A stretch of DNA of 64,000 nucleotides from OCS116 sp051531935 (GCA_051531935.1 JAOPTR010000002.1:186001-250000); one strand, 5' to 3'; shown: positions 1 through 8,527, counted from the first letter of the stretch. Numbers and translations: made by a program. The notes: a model not told the origin generated them from the letters alone.

Positions 1-120
1 GATAAATTTGAGATGAAATATATTTTCAGGGGTGAGGATCGTTCTGGGATTCGCATGAAAACTGTCAGTGAATCTTTGATTGTTCTAAATCAAATTATTG
101 ATGAAAATCAATATGCTTAG
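1..120 (+). CDS. C-terminal end of an unidentified protein (partial)
   Basis: An open frame enters the window at base 1 and runs 39 codons to a TAG at 118-120. The visible tail reads DKFEMKYIFRGEDRSGIR and ends in DENQYA. It is rich in charged residues and has no motif I recognise. It converges on the minus-strand COQ10-like gene, with 22 bases between the two stop codons. The start and most of the gene lie outside the window, so no function can be given. Confidence 0.5.
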   Translation, partial: DKFEMKYIFRGEDRSGIRMKTVSESLIVLNQIIDENQYA

Positions 121-142
121 TTAATTTTGATAATGTTCTAAG

Positions 143-589
143 TTATGATTTATATAATTCATTAGAACGCGTTATAAATGCGTCTGTCATTTCAATTACC
201 GATATTTTAAACGCTGCAGCAAGAGCCAATTTCATGGGCAGAGCTTTCATTTCCATGTCGATTGAAAATAACGCTTTGCAATTTTCACCTTGTTCCAAAA
301 ACTTCCACTCTAGGTTCAATTTTTTAATGGGCCCAGAGCTTACGGTTACATTTATACTGTGAAACATGTCGTCAATCTCGACATTTGAATCGAATTTCTC
401 GCTAAAAATGCTGAATTTAACGCCCATTTCGGCCAAAAAATGGCGTTTTTTGTCGCTTTTTTGACTGTTTTTGATCCATAACGAGCTACAATTTGGCACA
501 AATTCGGGATATTTTTCGATGTCCGCGACCATATTGTGAATCTGTTCGACCGAATATGGAAACAAAATTTCAGTTTGATATTTTGGCAT
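143..589 (-). CDS. COQ10/RatA-like SRPBCC (START-type) protein
   Basis: A 148-residue protein of the SRPBCC/polyketide-cyclase fold. It begins MPKYQTEILFPYSVEQIHNM, followed by EKYPEFVPNC, the usual opening of the ubiquinone-binding COQ10 and RatA family. Length fits the family (about 145-155). Members bind hydrophobic ligands such as ubiquinone; the RatA name comes from a proposed ribosome-association toxin role in E. coli. Its start codon directly abuts the stop codon of lipA upstream (positions 589/590), so the two are co-transcribed; the lipA-RatA-like order is common in alphaproteobacteria. The family call is firm. Whether this copy serves quinone handling or something else is not shown by the sequence. 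Confidence 0.85.
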   Translation of the reverse strand: MPKYQTEILFPYSVEQIHNMVADIEKYPEFVPNCSSLWIKNSQKSDKKRHFLAEMGVKFSIFSEKFDSNVEIDDMFHSINVTVSSGPIKKLNLEWKFLEQGENCKALFSIDMEMKALPMKLALAAAFKISVIEMTDAFITRSNELYKS

Positions 590-1588
590 TTACATACCTA
601 ATTTTGAAAGGCGGTTTTTGCGCAATTCTTCAAAATCTTCGCCTGCATGGAAACTAGAGCGTGTCAGCGGACTTGATGCCACCATCAAGAAGCCTTTGAC
701 CTTGGCCATGCGCTCATAGCTTTTAAACTCATCTGGTGTGATGAATTTTGAAATGGCGATATGTTTACGAGTTGGCTGTAAATACTGGCCAATGGTGATG
801 AAGTCGATGTTTGCAGCGCGCATGTCGTCCATCACTTGCAATACTTCGTAGCGTTCCTCGCCCAAACCAACCATTATGCCCGATTTGGTGAACATATTAG
901 GATCGATTTCCTTAACCTGCTGTAATAGGCGCAATGAATGGAAATAGCGTGCGCCTGGGCGTACTTTTAGATATTTTGATGGCACAGTTTCTAAATTATG
1001 ATTGAAAACATCGGGTTTGGCATTAACCACGGTTTCGATGGCGCCTTCTTTACGTAAAAAATCGGGTGTTAGAATTTCGATTGTGGTTTTGGGACTGGCC
1101 TCGCGAATGGCCTGAATGACTTCGACAAAATGTTGAGCGCCACCATCTGCTAGATCATCACGATCGACAGAGGTGATAACCACATGATTAAGGCCAAGTT
1201 GTTTTACAGACTGGCCGACATTATACGGTTCTTGCACATCTAATAATTTTGGCATGCCTGTTCTAATATTGCAAAATGCGCAGGCGCGGGTGCATGTATC
1301 GCCCATAATCATCATAGTCGCGTGTTTCTTGCTCCAACATTCGCCAATATTAGGGCAACCAGCTTCCTCACATACCGTTACGAGATTATTCTCGCGCATG
1401 ATTTTGCTGGTTTCTTTGAAAACAGGTGAGCCTGGGGCTTTTACGCGTATCCAATCGGGTTTTCTTAATACGGGGCTATCAGATTTTTTTGATTTTTCGG
1501 GGTGGCGCATTTGCGCGCGTTCTACAGCACCAGCTTTAATGGCTTCGGATGAAGAAAGGTCTGCCGTCGTATCTAATAATGTAGCCAT
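590..1588 (-). CDS. lipA: Lipoyl synthase
   Basis: Radical-SAM enzyme that inserts two sulfurs into octanoyl groups on E2 and GcvH proteins to make lipoyl cofactors. It carries the auxiliary-cluster motif CEEAGCPNIGECW and the radical-SAM motif CTRACAFC, with the family's conserved VVITSVDRDDLADGGA region after them. The start MATLLDTTADL at 1588 gives 332 residues, a normal length; an upstream in-frame start at 1630 would add 14 residues without homology. The lipoyl-dependent pyruvate dehydrogenase genes lie 50 kb away (52760-57944), with lipoyl domains in both E1-beta and E2. The gene is followed without a gap by the COQ10/RatA-like gene. Confidence 0.97.
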   Translation of the reverse strand: MATLLDTTADLSSSEAIKAGAVERAQMRHPEKSKKSDSPVLRKPDWIRVKAPGSPVFKETSKIMRENNLVTVCEEAGCPNIGECWSKKHATMMIMGDTCTRACAFCNIRTGMPKLLDVQEPYNVGQSVKQLGLNHVVITSVDRDDLADGGAQHFVEVIQAIREASPKTTIEILTPDFLRKEGAIETVVNAKPDVFNHNLETVPSKYLKVRPGARYFHSLRLLQQVKEIDPNMFTKSGIMVGLGEERYEVLQVMDDMRAANIDFITIGQYLQPTRKHIAISKFITPDEFKSYERMAKVKGFLMVASSPLTRSSFHAGEDFEELRKNRLSKLGM

Positions 1589-1845
1589 TATATATAGAAC
1601 CTTGATTTTAAGTTCATACCTGATGAACAATTTGCCCTCTAGAACTGCAATATAGCTTAATTAATCCATCTCGCAAATATAAATGTGAAATTTCTTAACA
1701 ATGTAACCTGTTGAATTATAAGGCCTTTGATTTTAATTTATAAAAATAATAAAAAGCAGGGAATAAAAGCTGCGCTTGATTGTCTTACTTTATGAGACGC
1801 AAATAAATGTGACTTACTTTAAACTTAAAGAAAAGAGAGACTATC

Positions 1846-2217
1846 GTGAAAAAAATTCTTTTAACATCTGCATTATTTCTATCTATAGCAACAACAGCAT
1901 TTGCAGACGCACCAACCTGGGTTGATACAGACCTAGGTAACGTGGTTGCTGATGACAATGGAATGACCGTTTACTTGTTTAAAAAGGACGCTAAAGGCGT
2001 TTCTAATTGTTATGACAAATGTGCAGTTGCTTGGCCGCCATTTATGGCTGGTGCGTCTGACAAAGAAGAAGGCCCTTTTAGCAAAATTAAGCGCAAAGAT
2101 GGTAAAATGCAATGGGCGCATGATGGTTGGCCGCTATACCTTTGGCAAGGTGATGTTGACATGGGCGATACCACAGGCGAGGGCGTTGGTGGTGTTTGGT
2201 ATGTTGTAAAGAAATAG
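1846..2217 (+). CDS. Exported COG4315-type protein (YxFxxD repeat family)
   Basis: A 123-residue protein starting at a GTG (1846) behind a purine-rich stretch (agagaga). A signal peptide (KKILLTSALFLSIATTAFA) ends at about residue 20. The mature part has the family's two hallmark segments, MTVYLFKKDAKGVSNCYDKC and WPLYLWQGDVDMGDTTGEGV, each an aromatic-x-(Y/F/W)-x-x-D type motif, plus two cysteines in the first. Such proteins are small periplasmic or surface proteins of unknown biochemical role. It precedes the ECF sigma gene by 115 bases on the same strand, so it could be a target of that sigma factor, which is inference only. Confidence 0.8.
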   Translation: MKKILLTSALFLSIATTAFADAPTWVDTDLGNVVADDNGMTVYLFKKDAKGVSNCYDKCAVAWPPFMAGASDKEEGPFSKIKRKDGKMQWAHDGWPLYLWQGDVDMGDTTGEGVGGVWYVVKK

Positions 2218-2332
2218 GACTTGAGCTAGACTAAATGTATTAATTATACTCTATTTTGAGGTGTGACACTGTTTAGTACGGTTGCTGCACCTCATGATTC
2301 TAAAAGCGTTATCATTGGATTAACTTGAATTT

Positions 2333-2842
2333 ATGGATGATTTTGAAAAAAATCTATTGCAGCTTCTGCCGAATTTAAGGCGATATGCACTTAGCCTTTC
2401 GGCCTCGCCAAGCGAAGCGGAAGATTTGCTGCATGATTGTTTGGAAAAAGCGTTTGCAAATAAAAGTAAGTGGCGTGGTGGCAGCATTAAAAGCTGGGCC
2501 ATGACAATTATGACCAATCAATTTAGAAATAAGCTGCGCAAAAGGTCTAATCAACCGCCAACCGTGCCAATTGAAGAAGTAAGCATTGCATCGAATGATG
2601 TGGCAAGTGACCCGCTTGAAATGGACAAAATATTAGCCGCAATTGACCAATTGCCCGAAGATAATAGATCGGTTTTAATGCTTGTGGTGGTTGAAAATTA
2701 TAGCTATTTAGAAATATCGAAAATGTTAAATATACCTATGGGCACCGTGATGTCCAGACTATCCAGAGCGCGCAAAATGATTGGCGATATTTTGGATGGA
2801 CAAAATATAATTTCGTTTAGGAGGCCATCTAATGGAAAATAG
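2333..2842 (+). CDS. ECF-type RNA polymerase sigma factor
   Basis: A 169-residue sigma-70 family protein of the extracytoplasmic-function group. Region 2 is near the N-terminus (LLPNLRRYALSLSASPSEAEDLLHDCLEKA, here given in two parts: LLPNLRRYALSLS and EAEDLLHDCLEKA). Region 4 contains the helix-turn-helix YSYLEISKMLNIPMGTVMSR followed by LSRARK. It overlaps the downstream gene by 11 bases, the usual arrangement of an ECF factor with its anti-sigma factor. It probably drives its own operon and perhaps the exported protein just upstream. The inducing signal is not evident. Confidence 0.93.
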   Translation: MDDFEKNLLQLLPNLRRYALSLSASPSEAEDLLHDCLEKAFANKSKWRGGSIKSWAMTIMTNQFRNKLRKRSNQPPTVPIEEVSIASNDVASDPLEMDKILAAIDQLPEDNRSVLMLVVVENYSYLEISKMLNIPMGTVMSRLSRARKMIGDILDGQNIISFRRPSNGK

Positions 2843-3662
2843 AGATTTGGTGATTACCGAGGATGACCTACATGGATTTGTTGACGGCATGTTATCGGAC
2901 GAAAAAACCGCACTTGTTGAGCAATGGTTGGGCGAACACCCCGAGGATGCTGAAAAAGTGCAAGCTTGGTTTGAACAAAATGAAGCCTTGCAGAATATGT
3001 TTGCAATGCCAGAAGAAGATTTAACTGACATTAGCTATGAAAATGATGAAGCACTGATTGAGGCTTATGCCGCGCAAGCCAAAGTGCTTGATGGGGTGAA
3101 AGTTAAAAAACCTGGTTTTAATTGGCGGGCATTGGCGGCAGCTGTGCCTGCGCTTATAATTGGCGCAATTGGTGGCTCGTTAATTCCTAGTGAAATTACC
3201 CCTCCGATTGAGGTTGAAACGATCGGCATTGCTTATATTCAGAATTTGCCAGAAGTTTCCCGTGCCAGTTATTCGATTTATTCGGGTGAGAAAAGACACC
3301 CTGTTGAAGTGCGATCCATTGACGATAAGCAGCATTTGATTGATTGGTTAGGTAAGAGAATTGACAAAAAACTAACCCCGCCAGACTTAACAAATAAGGG
3401 CTTTAATTTATTTGGTGGTCGCATTTTGCCACTTGAAGGCAAACCTAGTGCGATGTTAATGTATGAGGACATTACTGGTGAGCGCTTAACTCTGATTATT
3501 GGCCAAAATAAAGATAATGAAGATACGAGTTTTAGTTTTGCGCAAAAAGCTGGGATTCAGACTTTTTATTGGATTGACCAAGAGTTTGGCTATGCGATTT
3601 CGGGCAAGATGAGCCGTGAAAAAATGGAAGCCATTGCTAATGAAATTTATAAGCAATTATAA
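2832..3662 (+). CDS. Membrane-bound anti-sigma factor
   Basis: A 276-residue protein translated from an ATG inside the sigma-factor gene (11-base overlap). The N-terminal cytoplasmic part (about 1-90) has DDLHGFVDGMLSDEKTALVE, the pattern of short anti-sigma domains of transmembrane regulators. A single membrane segment lies near residues 97-117 (ALAAAVPALIIGAIGGSLI). The remaining roughly 155 residues are periplasmic and resemble the sensor half of RskA/YlaC-like anti-sigma factors only loosely. By position and topology it should hold the ECF factor at the membrane until a signal releases it. Confidence 0.85.
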   Translation: MENRDLVITEDDLHGFVDGMLSDEKTALVEQWLGEHPEDAEKVQAWFEQNEALQNMFAMPEEDLTDISYENDEALIEAYAAQAKVLDGVKVKKPGFNWRALAAAVPALIIGAIGGSLIPSEITPPIEVETIGIAYIQNLPEVSRASYSIYSGEKRHPVEVRSIDDKQHLIDWLGKRIDKKLTPPDLTNKGFNLFGGRILPLEGKPSAMLMYEDITGERLTLIIGQNKDNEDTSFSFAQKAGIQTFYWIDQEFGYAISGKMSREKMEAIANEIYKQL

Positions 3663-3745
3663 AGCCACATAAATTTCATCTTATTTTTGTCAAGATTGTG
3701 TTTTAGCTTGATGTTAGAATATTTTTGAATTTATAAGGACTGAAT

Positions 3746-4468
3746 ATGGCTAATAATATTTTAGGTTTGGCACTTGTTGGTGCTTTGATGGGAACTGGGA
3801 TTGCCACTGGTGGGTATTTTGTATCTGAAACCATTTATAAGTCTAAGGTTGGTATTAACTCAGCGGAGGCCAAAGGTTTGGCTGAGCGCAGAGTGACATC
3901 TGACCGTGCTGCTTGGGAAGTTACTGTTAAAGTGCAGGGCAGTAAGGGCACGATATTAGCAGACCTCTATAAACGCTATGAGCGTGACCAAAAAACGGTT
4001 ATTGAAGAGCTGAAAAAAGCTGGCTTTAAGGATAATGAAATTTCTATTGGTGCCTCGGACTATTTTGGCCAAGAATATAGAAATGACGCGCGTGAAGTGG
4101 TTGATATTAAATATAACCTATCTGGCGTGATTGCCATTGATACCACCAATGTGCCATTGGTTGCTAAGGCACGGGTGGAGATTAGTAAATTGATTGCCCA
4201 AAACATTAGCATTGAGAATGGCAGCCCGACTTATCAATTTACCAAATTGAACGATATTAAACCCGAGATGCTGACAGAAGCGACAAGAAATGCTCGTATT
4301 GCTGCCCAAACATTTGCTGAAAATGTTGGCGCCAAAGTGGGCGGCATTAGAAGCGCACGCCAAGGCGGGTTTAGCATTGTGGATGCGGGTTCGGAATATG
4401 GCGACCGTAATAAAATTGAAAAAGATGTGCGCGTGGTGACCACGGTGAATTTTTACATTGAAAATTGA
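3746..4468 (+). CDS. SIMPL-domain protein (DUF541)
   Basis: A 240-residue protein with one N-terminal membrane anchor or uncleaved signal (ILGLALVGALMGTGIATGGY). The rest is a SIMPL/DUF541 domain: RVTSDRAAWEVTVKVQG near the start, a central stretch following GVIAIDTTNVPLVAKAR, and the late segment ARIAAQTFAENVGAKVGGIR typical of the family. SIMPL proteins are periplasmic or outer-membrane-facing oligomers of poorly defined function, linked to stress tolerance in some bacteria. It follows the anti-sigma gene by 83 bases on the same strand and could belong to the same regulon, which is inference. Confidence 0.85.
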   Translation: MANNILGLALVGALMGTGIATGGYFVSETIYKSKVGINSAEAKGLAERRVTSDRAAWEVTVKVQGSKGTILADLYKRYERDQKTVIEELKKAGFKDNEISIGASDYFGQEYRNDAREVVDIKYNLSGVIAIDTTNVPLVAKARVEISKLIAQNISIENGSPTYQFTKLNDIKPEMLTEATRNARIAAQTFAENVGAKVGGIRSARQGGFSIVDAGSEYGDRNKIEKDVRVVTTVNFYIEN

Positions 4469-4572
4469 TTTGCATCAATTAATTGTTGTTTGATTTTTTT
4501 AGACTGCCTTGATATAAGAGGCTAAATTCAACCTGCTCTAGATTTACGATCTGGCTCGCATAAGGAAATACA

Positions 4573-5583
4573 ATGTCTGAGACATCTAAAGGCGTTATAG
4601 CGCCCAAAATTACCGTTACCGCATTATATCATTTTACAAAATTGCCCGACTATAAAGATTTGCGCGACCCATTGTTGAAATTTTTGAAATCGCAAAATAT
4701 CAAAGGCACATTATTGTTGGCTGCCGAAGGTATTAACGGCACTGTGGCTGGAACGGCCAAAGCCATTGCTAATTTGCACGTATATTTACGTTCTGACGCA
4801 CGGTTTGAAGGCATGGCGACCAAAGAGTCGTTTGACGATGAAATGCCGTTTTACCGCACAAAAGTGAAGCTTAAAAAAGAAATTGTGACGATGGGCGTTG
4901 AAAATATTGACCCTAACGACATTGTTGGAACTTATGTTAAGCCTGAAGATTGGAACGCATTGATTGCTGACCCCGATGTTTTGGTGGTGGATACACGTAA
5001 TGATTATGAAGTGGGAATTGGCACATTTAAGAACGCTTTGAACCCGCAAACTGATACTTTTAGAGAGTTTCCTGAATATGTAGATAAGCATTTGGGCAAT
5101 GCTAAAGGTAAAAAAGTTGCGATGTTTTGTACGGGGGGCATAAGATGTGAAAAATCGACTGCTTATTTGAAACAGCAAGGTTTTAATGATGTTTATCATT
5201 TGGAAGGTGGCATTTTAAAATATCTTGAAGAAGTGCCACAAGAAGAAAGCCTTTGGGAAGGTGAATGTTTTGTTTTTGACAGCCGTGTTGCTGTGAAACA
5301 TAATTTAGAAAAAGGCCAATATGACCAATGTTATGCCTGCCGTATGCCAATTACCGAAGATGAAAAAAGCAGTGAGCATTACATAAAAGGCATTAGCTGC
5401 CACCATTGCCACGACAAAAAAACCCGTGCTCAAACAGAGCGTTATACGCAGCGTGAAAAGCAAATTGCCTTAAGTGGTAAACATGGTGAAGTGCATATTG
5501 GTGGTGATGTGGAACAAACCATTACGGCTAGACGCGAAGCCAAAATTGAGCAAAAAAATGCTGATCGTGCGTTGAGGAAATAA
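4573..5583 (+). CDS. trhO: tRNA uridine(34) hydroxylase, rhodanese type
   Basis: A 336-residue YceA/TrhO protein. The N-terminal acylphosphatase-like domain ends around residue 100, followed by a rhodanese domain with the active-site loop MFCTGGIRCEKS, whose first cysteine is residue 186. A C-terminal zinc-type region has CYACRMPI and CHHCHDKK. TrhO hydroxylates uridine 34 of certain tRNAs with molecular oxygen, the first step toward 5-carboxymethoxyuridine or methoxyuridine. Length and all landmarks are normal. It appears to be a single-gene unit; the gene after it is on the opposite strand. Confidence 0.94.
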   Translation: MSETSKGVIAPKITVTALYHFTKLPDYKDLRDPLLKFLKSQNIKGTLLLAAEGINGTVAGTAKAIANLHVYLRSDARFEGMATKESFDDEMPFYRTKVKLKKEIVTMGVENIDPNDIVGTYVKPEDWNALIADPDVLVVDTRNDYEVGIGTFKNALNPQTDTFREFPEYVDKHLGNAKGKKVAMFCTGGIRCEKSTAYLKQQGFNDVYHLEGGILKYLEEVPQEESLWEGECFVFDSRVAVKHNLEKGQYDQCYACRMPITEDEKSSEHYIKGISCHHCHDKKTRAQTERYTQREKQIALSGKHGEVHIGGDVEQTITARREAKIEQKNADRALRK

Positions 5584-5738
5584 ACGCAAGATCGGGCAAT
5601 TTGATGCTCTGGTTTTTTACTAAATTAAAAAATTAAATTAAGCTGAGTAGGCTTGCTTTAATTAACATTTGGGTGTGGGGTAACTTGAGGGAGCTAACAC
5701 TGCACTTAAATTATTGCGCATGTTCTTTGCAATTGTGA

Positions 5739-5960
5739 TCAATCCGGTTTGAAGAGTTTAACAATTGCTTTGTGTTTTTCCTTGCAGATTTCGTATTCGG
5801 TTTTTAGTTTTATCACTTGAGGGATTAAATTGCCCGCCTTGAAATTTGTTGTGGGGCAGGGGCTAGCTAGTTTTTTTGACAAATTAGTTGGCGCGAATGT
5901 TTGACAGCTTGCGAGCATCAGTATTAGAAATTTGACACTGATTGGTTTTAATAATCTCAT
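5739..5960 (-). CDS. Rz1-like outer-membrane spanin lipoprotein
   Basis: A 73-residue lipoprotein: a charged start (MRLLKPIS), a hydrophobic stretch and the lipobox LASC, with the acylated cysteine at about residue 19. The mature part is short, with two more cysteines. Its first 77 bases (5884-5960) overlap the end of the preceding spanin gene in another reading frame. This overlapping or embedded arrangement of a small lipoprotein with a small one-TM protein after an endolysin is the signature of phage Rz/Rz1 spanins, which fuse the inner and outer membranes in the last step of lysis. The call rests on architecture and position rather than sequence similarity. Confidence 0.78.
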   Translation of the reverse strand: MRLLKPISVKFLILMLASCQTFAPTNLSKKLASPCPTTNFKAGNLIPQVIKLKTEYEICKEKHKAIVKLFKPD

Positions 5961-6162
5961 TGGCTTTTTGTCCTTTTTGTCGAATGTTGGTTTCGATTTG
6001 GGTGAATGATTTAGTGATTAGTTTGGTTTTGACCTGTTGCAATTTTATGGACATTTTAAATGGTGCACGGCCATGGCTAACACCGAGTGTGTAAGAAATA
6101 AAAACGACTGCCGAGGAGATCAACAGCCATTTTGGTATGAGGTTGAATATTTGTAGTGACAT
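5884..6162 (-). CDS. Rz-like inner-membrane spanin
   Basis: A 92-residue protein with one N-terminal membrane segment (WLLISSAVVFISYTLGVS) and then a charged, helix-forming periplasmic part rich in K, Q and N (IKLQQVKTKLITKSFTQIE). This is the layout of an i-spanin. It starts 1 base after the endolysin stop and overlaps the lipoprotein gene out of frame. Together with that lipoprotein it should form the complex that spans the periplasm and completes host lysis. The sequence is too diverged to name a phage family. Confidence 0.78.
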   Translation of the reverse strand: MSLQIFNLIPKWLLISSAVVFISYTLGVSHGRAPFKMSIKLQQVKTKLITKSFTQIETNIRQKGQKANEIIKTNQCQISNTDARKLSNIRAN

Positions 6163-6163
6163 G

Positions 6164-6901
6164 CTAAAGCCCGTGTTGGTCTATTTTTTTGTTACGCTCG
6201 AAAATGATGTAGCCGAACATTGCGATGACACATAAGACGGCAATTAGTGACGCATTATTTGAGCTGAAAATGGTTCCTATTTTATCGGCTAAGTCGCCGC
6301 CTTTTTTGCCGATGGTTTTGAGGTTGTCTAGCGCAGCACTAATGGTTTCATATTGGCTTATAAGCAACCCGACACCACCGCCAATGGCTGTGATGTTGGT
6401 TTTGCTACTGATTTTAGTTTTTAGTTTTGGAGCTTCTATAATTTGAGCCATATTATTATGTTCGTGATTGCCGAACATTTCCGCTTCATCGGCACGGCGC
6501 CGGGTAAGACCGCGTAATGGTTTTAGCGCGCCATTGACACGCGCCTTGTTCCAACGTTTAAACTGATTTTCAGCGCCTGAATAGTTGGCTTTGTTGAGCA
6601 TGCTTAACAATGTGGATTTTATAAAATTACCACTGCCGATGTTAAATATGAAGCTCACCAAGGCATTAAATTGATGTTGTTCTAAGTTTGTGGTGACGTA
6701 TTTGTTGACTGTGTTTTGAGCGTGGCGAACATCTTTTTTAAGATACTCGTGTGCTATATTTGTGTCGATTGAATCGCCTTGTTTGACCTGATGAGTGTGG
6801 CCGTAACCAATCGTCCAAACGCCTGCGGGACATTTATAGGCTTCTGTTCTTAAGCCTTCATATCGCTTGATAAGCTCAAGCCCTTGATCTGAGATTTTCA
6901 T
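6164..6901 (-). CDS. GH24 endolysin with C-terminal membrane segments
   Basis: A 245-residue protein. Residues 1-150 are a T4-type lysozyme domain: the catalytic Glu is in RYEGLRTEAYKCPAGVWTIG, followed by YGHTHQVKQGD, and RRADEAEMF closes the domain. After a short linker come two hydrophobic stretches (AIGGGVGLLISQYETI and LIAVLCVIAMFGYIIFERNKK), which could act as a holin-like or signal-arrest tail. I chose the ATG at 6901 (MKISDQGLEL), which has GGAG eight bases upstream; upstream starts extend through a terminator hairpin. It cuts peptidoglycan and precedes the spanin pair. No separate holin gene is seen, so the membrane tail may supply that role, which is inference. Confidence 0.88.
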   Translation of the reverse strand: MKISDQGLELIKRYEGLRTEAYKCPAGVWTIGYGHTHQVKQGDSIDTNIAHEYLKKDVRHAQNTVNKYVTTNLEQHQFNALVSFIFNIGSGNFIKSTLLSMLNKANYSGAENQFKRWNKARVNGALKPLRGLTRRRADEAEMFGNHEHNNMAQIIEAPKLKTKISSKTNITAIGGGVGLLISQYETISAALDNLKTIGKKGGDLADKIGTIFSSNNASLIAVLCVIAMFGYIIFERNKKIDQHGL

Positions 6902-6913
6902 ATGTTTCTCCAT

Positions 6914-6937
6914 AAAAAAGCCCCGCAGAAGCGGGGC
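6914..6937 (-). terminator. Rho-independent terminator or attenuator ahead of the endolysin
   Basis: On the minus strand, GCCCCGC-TTCT-GCGGGGC is followed directly by six T residues. The T run ends next to the ATGGAG that carries the endolysin ribosome-binding site. The hairpin thus lies between the 137-residue gene and the endolysin, inside what otherwise looks like one operon, and would limit lysis-gene transcription unless it is read through. Confidence 0.8.
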
Positions 6938-6962
6938 ATTCATCATTAATATTTATGCCTGA

Positions 6963-7376
6963 TTACATTTCCATTTGGCAACATATGCAACTTGGCATGA
7001 CGCCCATAGGCAAGCCATCATAAGTGAGGATATCCATTAATTCTGTGTTCATATCGCACACTTCTTCGCAATGTGCCGTATGTGTTCCATCTGCTGTGTC
7101 GCAGCTATACAGAAGTTCCGATAGGTTCTCGATAGCGGCTATTGGCTGGTTGGTATGCAATAGTAACCAGTAACCGCTTTTTGTAATTTGGGGCGTGGTG
7201 ATAGCGCCTTCGGTATTCACTACCGCATGAGTGACAATTGCGGAGATTGGAAACCAATTTGATTGATGTGGTGCTTTGAGATGGTTATTGCCATCTTTAA
7301 CGATGCTCATATCCAATGGCCTCAGGACACTATGAGCTGCGCTTGATGATGTGAATTTTAGAATATAGGCAATCAT
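6963..7376 (-). CDS. Small phage-type protein of unknown function
   Basis: A 137-residue protein starting at the ATG at 7376 (MIAYILKFTSSSAAHS), which overlaps the stop of the upstream fibre gene by four bases (ATGA), a strong sign of coupled translation. It is soluble, with six cysteines, four of them in the last third (YSCDTADG, HCEEVCD, SCICCQMEM), suggesting metal binding or disulfides. I do not recognise the family. Its place between a fibre-like gene and the endolysin suggests a late phage or gene-transfer-agent accessory, perhaps a fibre chaperone or second adhesin, which is inference. Confidence 0.7.
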   Translation of the reverse strand: MIAYILKFTSSSAAHSVLRPLDMSIVKDGNNHLKAPHQSNWFPISAIVTHAVVNTEGAITTPQITKSGYWLLLHTNQPIAAIENLSELLYSCDTADGTHTAHCEEVCDMNTELMDILTYDGLPMGVMPSCICCQMEM

Positions 7377-8527
7377 GTTGTCATCTCCACGCATTTGGCA
7401 TCATCAAAAGCAGTGTCGTATAGTGCTGCGTTTATGGCATTCATTGTGACTTGCTGCACAATTCCATCATTACCATAATATAATTCATTTAGATTCATAT
7501 TGGCTGTTGTTAATGTGGTGGTTGCCGCAAGGGAGCCGTTGAGGAATATTTTTAGGGTTGATCCTACCCAACTTAAACAAGCTTTGTTTCGGCCAATTGT
7601 TGGCGAAATTTCGCCACCAAATATTTCGCCGCCGTTGGCGAGCCAATCAAACTCTAGAAAATGGCTGCCATTGGCTAGATTATAACTGGATATATCGCTA
7701 TAGGCGGTTGTCGCTGCACTTACGCCTGTTGCACCTGATGGAGTTGTTACAGGATCGTTGGCATATGTGCCAATTTCTAATTGAGGAGCATAGAGTTTGA
7801 AGGTTACATCTAAAATCTGACCCGCTGGTGCGTTGCAATTGAAAAGCCGGTATTCGACATTTACTGGGTCGGATTGATCTATCAATTCGGTTTGGACTAA
7901 GCGCTGGCGTGTATCGGCAATATAGGGTTGGCTATATGATTTGTAGCTTGTGCCACCATTGCCAGATATTTTAAGTTGGGTTTTGATTTCATTATTGACA
8001 AATGTACCACTGACTAATTTGTAAAATGTTGATGCGACCCAAGTTTCGCCAGAACCAACTGATGCTGATGGCGCGCGAATGGATACGCTTTTAGCTGAGC
8101 CACTTGCTGTATTGTCATATATCGCGCGGATTTCTAGGCATGGTAAGCCATCCTCAATACCTATACTTATGATTTCTACAGAATTAAATGATAGGTGGCT
8201 CCATCCTGTCGGTAATGAACCGCCAGAACCAACCATGCCGATAACTGCGCCGCTCATGGAAGAGCTTTTAACCTTGTTGGTGACTGAAGGCGAAATTTTT
8301 AGGCCCTTGTTTGTTATTGCGGGTTGATTAGACGCAAAGTTTAGGTAATTTCCCGCTTGAGTCTGCATGAGAGTTTGGCTTGCGCGGCTGAAATTTATCA
8401 TTTGAGCGACCGTGCCACTGGCATCGGCAGTTGTCACATTATTACTCTCAAAGTTAGCCAATAATAATTGATTTGGCGCTAGAGTATTTCCGCTTCGACG
8501 CCGCCGTCTTGTCATCATTAAATCCAT
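7373..8527 (-). CDS. Phage tail-fibre or head-spike-like protein
   Basis: A 384-residue protein with a good ribosome-binding site (AAGGAG six bases before ATG). After a basic N-terminus (MTRRRRRSG) comes a pattern common in phage fibre and head-spike proteins: INFSRAS, then NQPAITNKGLKISPSVTN (F-T/S-RAS ... N-x-P ... GL-x-I-x-P-x-x-TN). The middle (about 110-255) resembles a carbohydrate-binding beta-sandwich (LPTGWSH ... TWVASTFYKLVSG). The C-terminal 110 residues look like a concanavalin/LamG-type sandwich (HFLEFDWLANGG ... LKIFLNGSLAATT). It probably binds a cell-surface glycan. It is the first gene of the minus-strand cassette ending in the spanins. Confidence 0.75.
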   Translation of the reverse strand: MDLMMTRRRRRSGNTLAPNQLLLANFESNNVTTADASGTVAQMINFSRASQTLMQTQAGNYLNFASNQPAITNKGLKISPSVTNKVKSSSMSGAVIGMVGSGGSLPTGWSHLSFNSVEIISIGIEDGLPCLEIRAIYDNTASGSAKSVSIRAPSASVGSGETWVASTFYKLVSGTFVNNEIKTQLKISGNGGTSYKSYSQPYIADTRQRLVQTELIDQSDPVNVEYRLFNCNAPAGQILDVTFKLYAPQLEIGTYANDPVTTPSGATGVSAATTAYSDISSYNLANGSHFLEFDWLANGGEIFGGEISPTIGRNKACLSWVGSTLKIFLNGSLAATTTLTTANMNLNELYYGNDGIVQQVTMNAINAALYDTAFDDAKCVEMTT

